Part shown: in pieces, positions 8,261 to 15,537 of the stretch | How positions within the stretch are numbered: the first letter of the stretch is position 1 | Layout of the letters: each line of letters begins with the position of its first letter | NCBI GenBank assembly: GCA_016709305.1 | Contig: JADJNA010000013.1 | Span: 24,104 to 88,103, forward strand | DNA: 64,000 bases | Direction: 5' to 3' | From: Candidatus Villigracilis saccharophilus | GTDB taxonomy: Bacteria; Chloroflexota; Anaerolineae; Anaerolineales; Villigracilaceae | The notes under the pieces: generated by a model | Databases searched by the model: none | Told to the model about the DNA's origin: nothing | What the model saw: the letters and a program-made list of their open reading frames with translations, nothing else | Translations under genes and position numbers: made by a program

Positions 8261-9067
8261 ATGTCAAAGTCAAATAGATCTCTGTTCTCGATCATCGCTT
8301 TAATAACCATCCTTGCATGTACCATGCCGGGCGGAATAACACCCACCGCCGGCCCGGATTTCGTCGCGACCATCACCGCCCAGGCAGCGTTACTGATCCA
8401 GCCGCCCGCAAATATCCAACCATCGCCGCAGCCAAGCATCGCCTCCGAGACTCCCGCGATCCCCACAAATACCCAGATCGTGTCCACTGAGACGCCTTCA
8501 CCGACCGCAAGCATCACGCTGACGTCCACCTCCAGCGTTCCCATGGTCACCGTCAGCAAGGATACCAACTGCCGCACCGGTCCCGGCAAGGAATACGATT
8601 ATCTGGGAGCGCTCCTGATCGGTGAAACTGCTGAGGTGATTGGGAAGAACACGATCACAGGCTATTGGATCATCAAGAATCCTGACAGGGATGGGAACTG
8701 CTGGCTATGGGGAAATTACGCCTCTGTAAGCGGGGATGTATCAAGACTGCAGGAATCTGCCATTCCGCCCACCCCCACCCCGGCCCCGCCTGAAGCGCCA
8801 AAGGGACTATCGGCAAACAAGATCTGTTTCTTCAATGGCGTGAATTACGATCTCGGCGGTTTCGTCTCATGGAATGACGGCGCTAGTGAAACAGGCTACA
8901 ACGTCTATATGAACGATGTATTGCTTGTTTCGCTCCCAGCGAATGGCACCACAACAGCACTCCCGGCCTTGGTTATGATCCCGGGCGGCTCTTTCCAAAT
9001 TTCAGTGGAGGCGTTTAATTCCAGCGGCAGATCAGCCAAAAAGAGTACACAGATCACCTGTCCATAG
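8261..9067 (+). CDS. Lipoprotein with SH3b-like domain and C-terminal Fn3-like region
   Basis: Translation from MSKSNRS has a GGAG site. Lipobox ILAC is followed by TMPGG and ATITAQAALLIQ, shared with the upstream lipoprotein, which indicates tandem duplication of the N-terminal module. Residues about 95-155 form a bacterial SH3 domain (NCRTGPGKEYDYLG, GYWIIKNPDRDGNCWLWG). The last 75 residues (ICFFNGVNYDLGGF to the end) look like a fibronectin-III-type sandwich. Such SH3b domains usually bind cell-wall peptides. The two genes are 45 bases apart and likely co-transcribed. Confidence 0.78.
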   Translation: MSKSNRSLFSIIALITILACTMPGGITPTAGPDFVATITAQAALLIQPPANIQPSPQPSIASETPAIPTNTQIVSTETPSPTASITLTSTSSVPMVTVSKDTNCRTGPGKEYDYLGALLIGETAEVIGKNTITGYWIIKNPDRDGNCWLWGNYASVSGDVSRLQESAIPPTPTPAPPEAPKGLSANKICFFNGVNYDLGGFVSWNDGASETGYNVYMNDVLLVSLPANGTTTALPALVMIPGGSFQISVEAFNSSGRSAKKSTQITCP

Positions 9068-9158
9068 ATTTACCCCTATTCAAGTTTTTGAGTCTGTAAC
9101 CGATACTTAAATTAGTCGAATTGTATTTGCCAACAGGCGATGCAGGCAGATCAAAACC

Positions 9159-9969
9159 ATGAGCACAAGCTTTGACACCTCCGTAACAAAAATATCGCTC
9201 CCTATTGAGAATGTTTACTCAACTGGGTCGAATCAAGGCGCTCAAAACCAGCGGGACGGAGGTTTTCCTGTAACCCAAACAAGTGCTTTTGAACCTGATC
9301 GCGTCATCATTTCGGAAGAAGCATTGCGCAAAGTTGGGTTATTGAAAGAGGACGCCAAGAACGGCGCGCCTGCTGAGAAAAAAGGATCCGGCTTCCAGGA
9401 ACGACCCCGCTTCTGATAAATCCGAGACCAATCCACAGGAAGCACGTGAACTGGAACGCCTGAAACAAACCGACCGTGAAGTCCGCGCTCACGAACAAGC
9501 CCATGTGATCGCCGGCGGTTCACTGGTGCGCGGCGCAGCCAGCTTTGGATACGCAACAGGCCCGGACGGAAAGCTATACGCAGTTAGCGGTGAAGTCTCG
9601 ATCGACTCAAGCGCTGTAGCTGATGACCCCAGCGCGACCATCAGCAAAATGATGCGGGTCGTCTCAGCCGCTCTCGCCCCGGCGCAACCCTCCGGACAGG
9701 ACCGGGCAGTGGCATCCGCGGCTACAAAAACGCAAGTGGAAGCCCAGCAGCAGCTTACCCAGGAGCAAATGGATAAGATGCAAAGCAGCGGTAGCGGGGA
9801 ATCTGTAAAAACAAAACCAAGCGGCGCTTCGGATCCCAAAAAAGCCGCCCCAGAAAAAAAGGCTGAAGAAGACCCCAAGGCTGCAGGCGAGTCCCAACTC
9901 CCGACAGGCAAACCAGAGCCACAGAAACAAACCAACTTCCAGGCAAAACATATCAACATCCAAGCCTGA
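9159..9969 (+). CDS. SprA-related putative metalloprotease, frameshifted
   Basis: The N-terminal frame (MSTSFDTSVTKISLP to KNGAPAEKK) stops at 9416, while the family domain continues one base out of register: LERLKQTDREVRAHEQAH, then ASFGYATGPDGKLYAVSGEVSID, PSATISKMMRVVSAALAP and PSGQDRAVA. HEQAH is the likely metal site of the SprA-related family. The downstream frame has no ATG before the motif, so the two parts must belong to one gene. One extra base, most simply in the A6 run at 9378-9383, explains the break. The C-terminus is a low-complexity Lys/Glu/Gln tail. Confidence 0.72.
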
Positions 9970-9994
9970 ACTGAAAAATAAACCTAAAATAAAA

Positions 9995-10019
9995 AGCCTC
10001 GCGAGAAATTCGCGAGGCT
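9995..10019 (-). terminator. Intrinsic terminator of ahcY
   Basis: AGCCTCGCGA and TCGCGAGGCT make a 10-bp stem with a 5-base loop. On the minus strand it is followed by TTTTTATTTT, a good terminator tail about 45 bases after the ahcY stop. It also separates the convergent SprA-like gene. Confidence 0.8.
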
Positions 10020-10062
10020 AAATCTTTAATCGTCAATCTGAAATCCTAAATCAGAAATCGAT

Positions 10063-11395
10063 TTAGGTTCCTTCTTCCCAGGAATTGAGATAGTGAAGCT
10101 GTTCATCGGTCAGGATGTCGATCTTGACACCCATCGCTTCAAGCTTAAGGCGGGCGATCTCATTGTCAATATCAGCCGGCACAGAGTAAACCTTCTTCTC
10201 CAGCTTGTCGGCGTTCTTGGCCATATATTCAGCAGAGAGAGCCTGATTGGCGAATGACATGTCCATCACGGAAGCAGGGTGTCCTTCGGCGGAAGCGAGG
10301 TTGATCAGGCGCCCTTCGCCGAGGATATTGATCTTGCGGCCATCCTTGGTGAGGTATTGTTCAACGAACGGGCGGACACGATTGGGTTCACCCACGCTCA
10401 TTGCGGCAAGGGAAGGAATGTTGATCTCAACATTGAAGTGACCGGAGTTGGCAACAAGCGCGCCGTCTTTCATTACTTCGAAATGTTTCTTGTCGATCAC
10501 GTTCAAATCGCCGGTCACTGTGCAGAAGATGTCGCCGATCCTGGCGGCATCGGTCATCGGCATGACCTGATAGCCGTCCATGACCGCTTCGAGCGCCTTC
10601 ATCGGATCGATCTCGGTCACGATTACCTGAGCGCCCATACCGCGTGCGCGTGATGGCGAGACCGCGTCCGCACCAGCCGTAGCCGGCGACGACGAAGTTC
10701 TTACCCGCGAGCAGAACGTTGGTGGCGCGGATAATACCGTCCACAGTGGATTGACCGGTGCCGTAGCGGTTATCGAATAAGTGCTTGGTCAACGCATCAT
10801 TCACGGCGATGACGGGAAACTTCAAGACCTTATCAGCTTCCATCGCCTTCAAGCGAATAACACCCGTGGTGGTCTCTTCGGTACCGCCAATGACATTCGC
10901 AAGCATCTGCTTGCGCTGCTCGGCGCTCAGACCCTGCGCCCATGCGGCGAGAGAAGGCTCAAGTTTTTCGAAGCGTCCCATTTCGATGAAGAATAGGGAT
11001 GAAACGAGATCAGCGCCATCGTCCTGAGTCATGTGGGGCATGTGCTCCAAAGCGGCGCGGATATGCTTGAAGTAGGTAACTTTGTCTTCACCTTTGATCG
11101 CGAAAACAGGAATTTCATATTGGTTTACCAAAGCAGCGGCGACATCATCCTGTGTGGAAAGAGGATTCGAAGCGGTGAGGACGATATCCGCGCCGCCTTC
11201 CTGCAGGGTGATCATCAGGTTCGCAGTTTCGGTGGTGACATGCAAACAGCAGGAAAGGCGTAATCCCTTGAGCGGTTTTTCCTTTTTGAAGCGCTCACGG
11301 ATCGAACGAAGAACGGGCATTTCGCGTTCCGCCCAATCAATACGGCGGCGTCCGCCTTCGGCCTGGTCTAGATCTTTTACATCGTAATTATTCAT
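10063..11395 (-). CDS. ahcY: Adenosylhomocysteinase (S-adenosylhomocysteine hydrolase), frameshifted
   Basis: AhcY splits S-adenosylhomocysteine into adenosine and homocysteine, relieving product inhibition of methyltransferases. The N-terminal frame runs MNNYDVKDLDQAEGG, LHVTTETANLM and NDALTKHLFDNRYGTGQS to FVVAGYGWCGRGLA. The C-terminal part (GMGAQVIVTEIDPMKALEA, HFNVEINIPSL, the final LNSWEEGT) is in another frame. One extra base within about 10642-10654, in the NAD-binding loop, accounts for the break; removing it gives GLA-x-RARGMGAQ as in relatives. AAAGGAG precedes the ATG. A real inactivation of such a central gene would be surprising, so an assembly indel is quite possible. Confidence 0.88.
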
Positions 11396-11424
11396 TTATT
11401 GCTCCTTTATTTACTCATCGGATC

Positions 11425-11482
11425 GCGGACTGTAGTCCGCACATTTTACTCTTAAGGCGTGCGGACTACAGGTCCGCACGCC
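11425..11482. repeat. Two GCGGACT-type palindromes between pfkB-like gene and ahcY
   Basis: GCGGACT-GT-AGTCCGC (11425-11440) and the 11-bp stem GGCGTGCGGAC / GTCCGCACGCC (11456-11482) share a GCGGACTnnAG core. A third, slightly mismatched copy lies at 23272-23287. They sit in an intercistronic gap and may attenuate or process the transcript, but the sequence family suggests a dispersed repeat. Confidence 0.55.
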
Positions 11483-11488
11483 AAAATT

Positions 11489-12445
11489 TTACTTCAACAT
11501 TACGTCCAATTTTCCGCCATCGTCAAAATGCTTGCGGAAGCGTTCCACAAAATCTTTTCTTGTATATGAATGGCTTTGCGGACCGCGCTGCTCAAGACAG
11601 TATACCGCAGCCAGAGAACCGATCTCACCGCATAATTTCCAATCGAAGCCGTGGGAATAGCCAGCGAGGAATCCGCCGCGGAAGGCATCCCCCACACCGG
11701 TCGGGTCAACGATCTCATCCTCAGGGACAGTTGGGATGTGAACTGCATCGCCGCCCATGTACAAGTCAGCGCCATCTTTGCCGCGTGTGATCACCAGCAC
11801 CTTAACGTGTTCAAGGATCTGATCTAAACTCCAACCCGTCTTCTTCGAGATCAAGCCAAATTCGTAATCATTGCAGAACAGGAAATGCGCGCCTTCCATA
11901 TCACGGGCAAGTTCACTTCCTTCAAGGCGTAACACCTGTTGACTCGGGTCATACAGATAGTTAATTCCCAGCTCACGGCATTCGGCGGGGAACTTCATCA
12001 TCGCATCCGGCGCATTCGGTGAAACGATCACGAGGTCGGGTTTGCTCTGCAGATTTTTCAGGGATTGGGATGAAGCCACGCCCATCGCTCCGGGGTAGAA
12101 GGATGCGATCTGCGCTGAATGCTGATCGGTCGTGGCAAAGAATGAGGCTGTGAACAACCCGGGCACCACTTCCATCAGGGTCGTATCCACACCCTTTGCA
12201 TCCAGCCAGGCGCGGTAGTCGCCAAAGTCCTCGCCAACAGTCGCCATCACACGCGGCTTTTGACCGAGCAATGCCATGCTGTAGGCGATATTCGGCGCAA
12301 CACCACCGCGCTGTTTGGACATGGAGTCCACCAGGAACGAGAGGCTGATGGAGGCCAGACGTTCAGGCAAAATTTGTTCCTTGAAGAGGCCGGGGAAGGT
12401 CATCAAATAATCGTAAGCGACAGAACCAGTGAGCAAAATATCCAT
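11489..12445 (-). CDS. PfkB-family carbohydrate/nucleoside kinase, probably adenosine kinase
   Basis: This 318-residue ribokinase-fold enzyme begins with the family's beta strand MDILLTGSVAYDYLM and has GGVAPNIAYSMALLG, the phosphate-binding VLVITRGKDGADL and the catalytic-base motif DPTGVGDAFRGGFL. Because it lies just upstream of ahcY in transcription order, it most likely phosphorylates adenosine released from S-adenosylhomocysteine. An alternative in this cluster is a kinase for 5-thioribose or 5-deoxyribose. A terminator-like hairpin separates it from mtnA, so it may have its own promoter. Confidence 0.8.
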   Translation of the reverse strand: MDILLTGSVAYDYLMTFPGLFKEQILPERLASISLSFLVDSMSKQRGGVAPNIAYSMALLGQKPRVMATVGEDFGDYRAWLDAKGVDTTLMEVVPGLFTASFFATTDQHSAQIASFYPGAMGVASSQSLKNLQSKPDLVIVSPNAPDAMMKFPAECRELGINYLYDPSQQVLRLEGSELARDMEGAHFLFCNDYEFGLISKKTGWSLDQILEHVKVLVITRGKDGADLYMGGDAVHIPTVPEDEIVDPTGVGDAFRGGFLAGYSHGFDWKLCGEIGSLAAVYCLEQRGPQSHSYTRKDFVERFRKHFDDGGKLDVMLK

Positions 12446-12498
12446 GTAACCTCAATATAAAATTGCAAAGACGGGAGTGACATCCCATTTGCAGGAAA

Positions 12499-12522
12499 AA
12501 GCGCACTCGCAGGAGTGCGCTT
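12499..12522 (-). terminator. Terminator/attenuator between mtnA and pfkB-like gene
   Basis: AAGCGCACTC and GAGTGCGCTT form a 10-bp stem with a GCAG loop. On the minus strand the right arm runs into CTTTTTCC. It lies about 55 bases after the mtnA stop and would at least partly uncouple mtnA from the kinase and ahcY. Confidence 0.6.
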
Positions 12523-12575
12523 CAGATTCAACGAACGGGCAAAAGTTTATCACGCGATGTATGGATTGTAAAGTT

Positions 12576-13610
12576 TTAGCGGACGAATTTTGGAAGATTG
12601 ATATCAAAGGGCGGATAGACGACGCCATTCTCTGTGACTATTCCAGAGAGCAAGCGGTTCGGGGTGACATCGAATGCTGGGTTGCGCGCTTTGGCATTTT
12701 TCGGCGCGACGGGTTCGCCGTGGAATTGAATTCCCAGCACTTCATCGGTGTTCCGCTCTTCAATGGGGATCAAATCACCATGCGCGAGGGACAGGTCAAC
12801 TGTGGAAGTTGGCACAACTGAATAAACAGGCACATTATTATCGTGCGCCGCCAGAGCGAGCATATAGGACCCTATTTTATTCGCCACATCTCCATTGGCC
12901 GCGACGCGGTCCGCGCCGAATAAAACCTTTTGCGCCTTGCCAGTTTTCAGGAAATAACCCGACATGTTATCGCTGATGATCTCGTAGGGAATTCCATATT
13001 GTTCCAATTCCCAGGCGGTGAGGCGCGCGCCCTGCAAGCGCGGACGAGTTTCATCGACAAGCACATGAATGTGCTTGCCCTGCTCATGCGCGGTGCGGAT
13101 CACACCCAACGCAGTCCCCCAATCCACAGTGGCGAGCGCGCCTGTGTTGCAGTGATGAATGATCGTGTCTCCATCATCGATCAACACCGCACCGTGTTCG
13201 GCCATGCGTTTATTGATCTCGATATCTTCGTCCGCCAGTTTTTGGGCTTCGGCCAAAACAGCAGCACGCAGATCGTCCGCCGAACCTGTTACCGATCGGG
13301 CGACTGTCATAAGACGATCCACAGCCCATGCCAGATTCACGGCGGTAGGACGTGACGCTTTCAAAACGGCGGAAGCTGCTCCCAGATCAGCAAGCAAGCC
13401 TTCGGTCGAAGAAGAGGCGGATTCAAATCCAGCGAGCGCAAGCCCAAAGGCGGCGGCGGCTCCAATGGCGGGCGCGCCGCGCACCACCATATCCGTGATG
13501 GCGAATGCGACATCCTTGTGCGAGCGATAAGATATAACTTCAAAGCGCGCTGGCAATATGCGCTGGTCGATCATTTTTAGTTCGTTGTTTTCCCAGAATA
13601 CAGTTCGCAT
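12576..13610 (-). CDS. mtnA: 5-methylthioribose-1-phosphate isomerase (MtnA)
   Basis: MtnA converts methylthioribose-1-phosphate to the ribulose-1-phosphate form; homologues also accept 5-deoxyribose-1-phosphate. Diagnostic motifs are present: VRGAPAIGAAAAFG near the N-terminus, the catalytic cysteine in HHCNTGALATVDWGTALG, VDETRPRLQGARLTAWEL, the catalytic aspartate in LFGADRVAANGDVANKIGS and VPTSTVDLS. The length of 344 residues is typical. It begins 3 bases after the aldolase stop, so the pair is translationally close and functionally linked. Confidence 0.95.
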   Translation of the reverse strand: MRTVFWENNELKMIDQRILPARFEVISYRSHKDVAFAITDMVVRGAPAIGAAAAFGLALAGFESASSSTEGLLADLGAASAVLKASRPTAVNLAWAVDRLMTVARSVTGSADDLRAAVLAEAQKLADEDIEINKRMAEHGAVLIDDGDTIIHHCNTGALATVDWGTALGVIRTAHEQGKHIHVLVDETRPRLQGARLTAWELEQYGIPYEIISDNMSGYFLKTGKAQKVLFGADRVAANGDVANKIGSYMLALAAHDNNVPVYSVVPTSTVDLSLAHGDLIPIEERNTDEVLGIQFHGEPVAPKNAKARNPAFDVTPNRLLSGIVTENGVVYPPFDINLPKFVR

Positions 13611-13613
13611 GGA

Positions 13614-14282
13614 TCAACCTTTGAAATATTTTTCGCGCAGCGAGATTAATTGAGCTTGCGCTTCGGGCGGGACGCGTTTGACAGTGCCCATCATTTTTGC
13701 GCGCCAGTAGATCTCAGAAACGTGTTCAATACGCTCCAGGCGGATCAAGGCTTCCTCCAGATTTTTCCCGAACGTGAGACTGCCATGCTGGCGGAGCAGC
13801 ATGGCATTATGATCTTTAACAAACGGGCGTATCACTTCGGCATCTTCGTGTGAGGAAGGAGTGGCGTATCTGGTGATCGGCACCTCCCCCATCGTGAGTA
13901 AAACCTCGGGAAGCACATCAATGGGAAATTCAAGATCTGCCACCGTTAGTGTTGTTGCAAAAATAGGATGCGCATGAACGACCGCGCGCACATCATCGCG
14001 CTGTTTATACACTTCAATGTGCATGGGCGTTTCAGAGGAAGGTTTGCGGTCTTCCCTCGAGGAAATGATTTTGCCATCAAGATCAACCACGAGCATATCA
14101 TCGAGAGCCAGGCGTCCCTTGGAAATTCCAGAAGGTGTAATAAGCACACAACCATTATTCATTCGAACGGAAATATTCCCATCATTCGAAGTCATCAAAT
14201 GGCGTTCGTAAGCGATCTGTCCACATTCGATGACAGCCGAACGCAGATCCATTTCAGTTGCAGAAGCGGAAAAATTTAACAT
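13614..14282 (-). CDS. Class II aldolase/adducin family protein (MtnB/Ald2/FucA-like)
   Basis: This 222-residue zinc aldolase-fold protein has the metal ligands HAHPIFATTL and the later LRQHGSLTFG, plus NDGNISVR for phosphate binding. It is immediately upstream of mtnA in the same operon. In methionine salvage the equivalent protein is the dehydratase MtnB; in the DHAP shunt an Ald2-type aldolase cleaves (methylthio)ribulose-1-phosphate to DHAP plus an aldehyde. With no mtnC, mtnD or mtnK in view, the aldolase role looks more likely (inference). Confidence 0.85.
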   Translation of the reverse strand: MLNFSASATEMDLRSAVIECGQIAYERHLMTSNDGNISVRMNNGCVLITPSGISKGRLALDDMLVVDLDGKIISSREDRKPSSETPMHIEVYKQRDDVRAVVHAHPIFATTLTVADLEFPIDVLPEVLLTMGEVPITRYATPSSHEDAEVIRPFVKDHNAMLLRQHGSLTFGKNLEEALIRLERIEHVSEIYWRAKMMGTVKRVPPEAQAQLISLREKYFKG

Positions 14283-14294
14283 GGAAGGTTCGCG

Positions 14295-15431
14295 TTATTC
14301 CTTTATGGCAGTCCAGATCTGATCGTAGAGTTGAAGCGCGGTGCCAAGGTCTTCCACTTCATGTCCCTTTGCGAAAACATCCGCGGGCGTATTGGTAATC
14401 GGGGAAGCCATATAGGCATCGTAAACGTCTTTGTGATTTGCTTTTGCAAATTCCAGCGCGGCTGTATTCGGGTTTGTGTAGGGATAATCCACCAGCGTCA
14501 ACCAGAATACATCGCCCTGCAACAAATAATTAAACCAGGCGTAACTAATATCAGGATGCGGCGCGTTGGGCGGAATGCCCATGCCGTCATAGAAGATGAT
14601 CGAACCTTCCGAGGGAAACACATATTCAAAAGCAGGGTTTTCCTGCTGGGCTAAAAACGCCTCGCCGTTCCACACAATGCCGAGGTCTACGTCACCGGCC
14701 AACAGCGGTGTCTTTGGGCTGTCGCTGTCAAAGACACGGATGTTCGGCATCAGTTCGATCAGTTTTTGTTTCGCCTCTTCCAACTGCACTTCATCGGTTG
14801 AATTGACATCATAGCCGAGCGCGAGCAGGGCCATGCCGATCACAACGCGATTATCGTCAACAGCCACAATGCGTCCTGCAAATTCCGGTTTCCAAAGATC
14901 TACCCATGAGGCGGGCGGATTTGTGACAGTCTCGCTGTTGTAAATGATGGCCTGAGTCCCCATTTGATACGGCACAAGATAGTCGATCGTAGCGCCATAA
15001 GCGTCGACTAATCCCGCATCAAGATTCTGAAGATTGGGCAATTGGCTTTGATCGAGCTTTTGCAATAATTCTTCGCGGATCAAAACACTGATCATATAAT
15101 CACTTGGATGAACGACATCATACGGGTTTACGTTCTCGCCGAAGGACATCTTTGTATATAATTCTTCATTGGATGAAAAATAATCCACATTCACATCCAC
15201 ACCATAGACCAGGCCAAAACAATCAATGATGTCGGCAGGCACATATTCCGTCCACGTAAAGATGTTGATCTCTTTGCTGTCAAACTCAATGCGCGGGCTG
15301 GGTTCGGGGCAGACGAATCCAGTGGATGTGACCTGCGCCGCTGAGCCCTCAGATGTTGGACCACATGCCGCGGCCATAAACAACACAAAAGCAGACAAAC
15401 TCAAACGAATGATCTTTTGTTGTATGTTCAC
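14295..15431 (-). CDS. PotD-like spermidine/putrescine-binding lipoprotein
   Basis: I chose the GTG start (VNIQQKIIRL), which has an AGAGG site and gives a proper lipoprotein signal with lipobox AAAC; the longer frame adds about 100 unlikely residues. The mature part is a type-2 periplasmic-binding fold: INIFTWTEYVPADII, VDYFSSNEELYTKM, YDVVHPSDYMI, VPYQMGTQAIIYN and LAGDVDLGIVWNGE are typical of PotD/PotF. No potABC genes are adjacent, so it is orphaned from its transporter. It ends 12 bases before the aldolase start, placing polyamine binding in the SAM-salvage operon. Confidence 0.88.
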   Translation of the reverse strand: MNIQQKIIRLSLSAFVLFMAAACGPTSEGSAAQVTSTGFVCPEPSPRIEFDSKEINIFTWTEYVPADIIDCFGLVYGVDVNVDYFSSNEELYTKMSFGENVNPYDVVHPSDYMISVLIREELLQKLDQSQLPNLQNLDAGLVDAYGATIDYLVPYQMGTQAIIYNSETVTNPPASWVDLWKPEFAGRIVAVDDNRVVIGMALLALGYDVNSTDEVQLEEAKQKLIELMPNIRVFDSDSPKTPLLAGDVDLGIVWNGEAFLAQQENPAFEYVFPSEGSIIFYDGMGIPPNAPHPDISYAWFNYLLQGDVFWLTLVDYPYTNPNTAALEFAKANHKDVYDAYMASPITNTPADVFAKGHEVEDLGTALQLYDQIWTAIKE

Positions 15432-15537
15432 TTTTCCTCTTTTTTTAATTTGAATATTTGCTGAGCGATTATATATCACACAGAACTCGAATACAACCTC
15501 GCTTGACGACTTAATCTTTTGCCAGTATAAAAACCTG

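Noticed and set aside
9378..9384. AAAAAAG heptamer in the sprA-like gene as a programmed -1 frameshift site
   Set aside because: The required change is +1 (one base skipped), and the heptamer is not phased as A-AAA-AAG in the upstream frame, so a mutation or assembly indel is the simpler reading.
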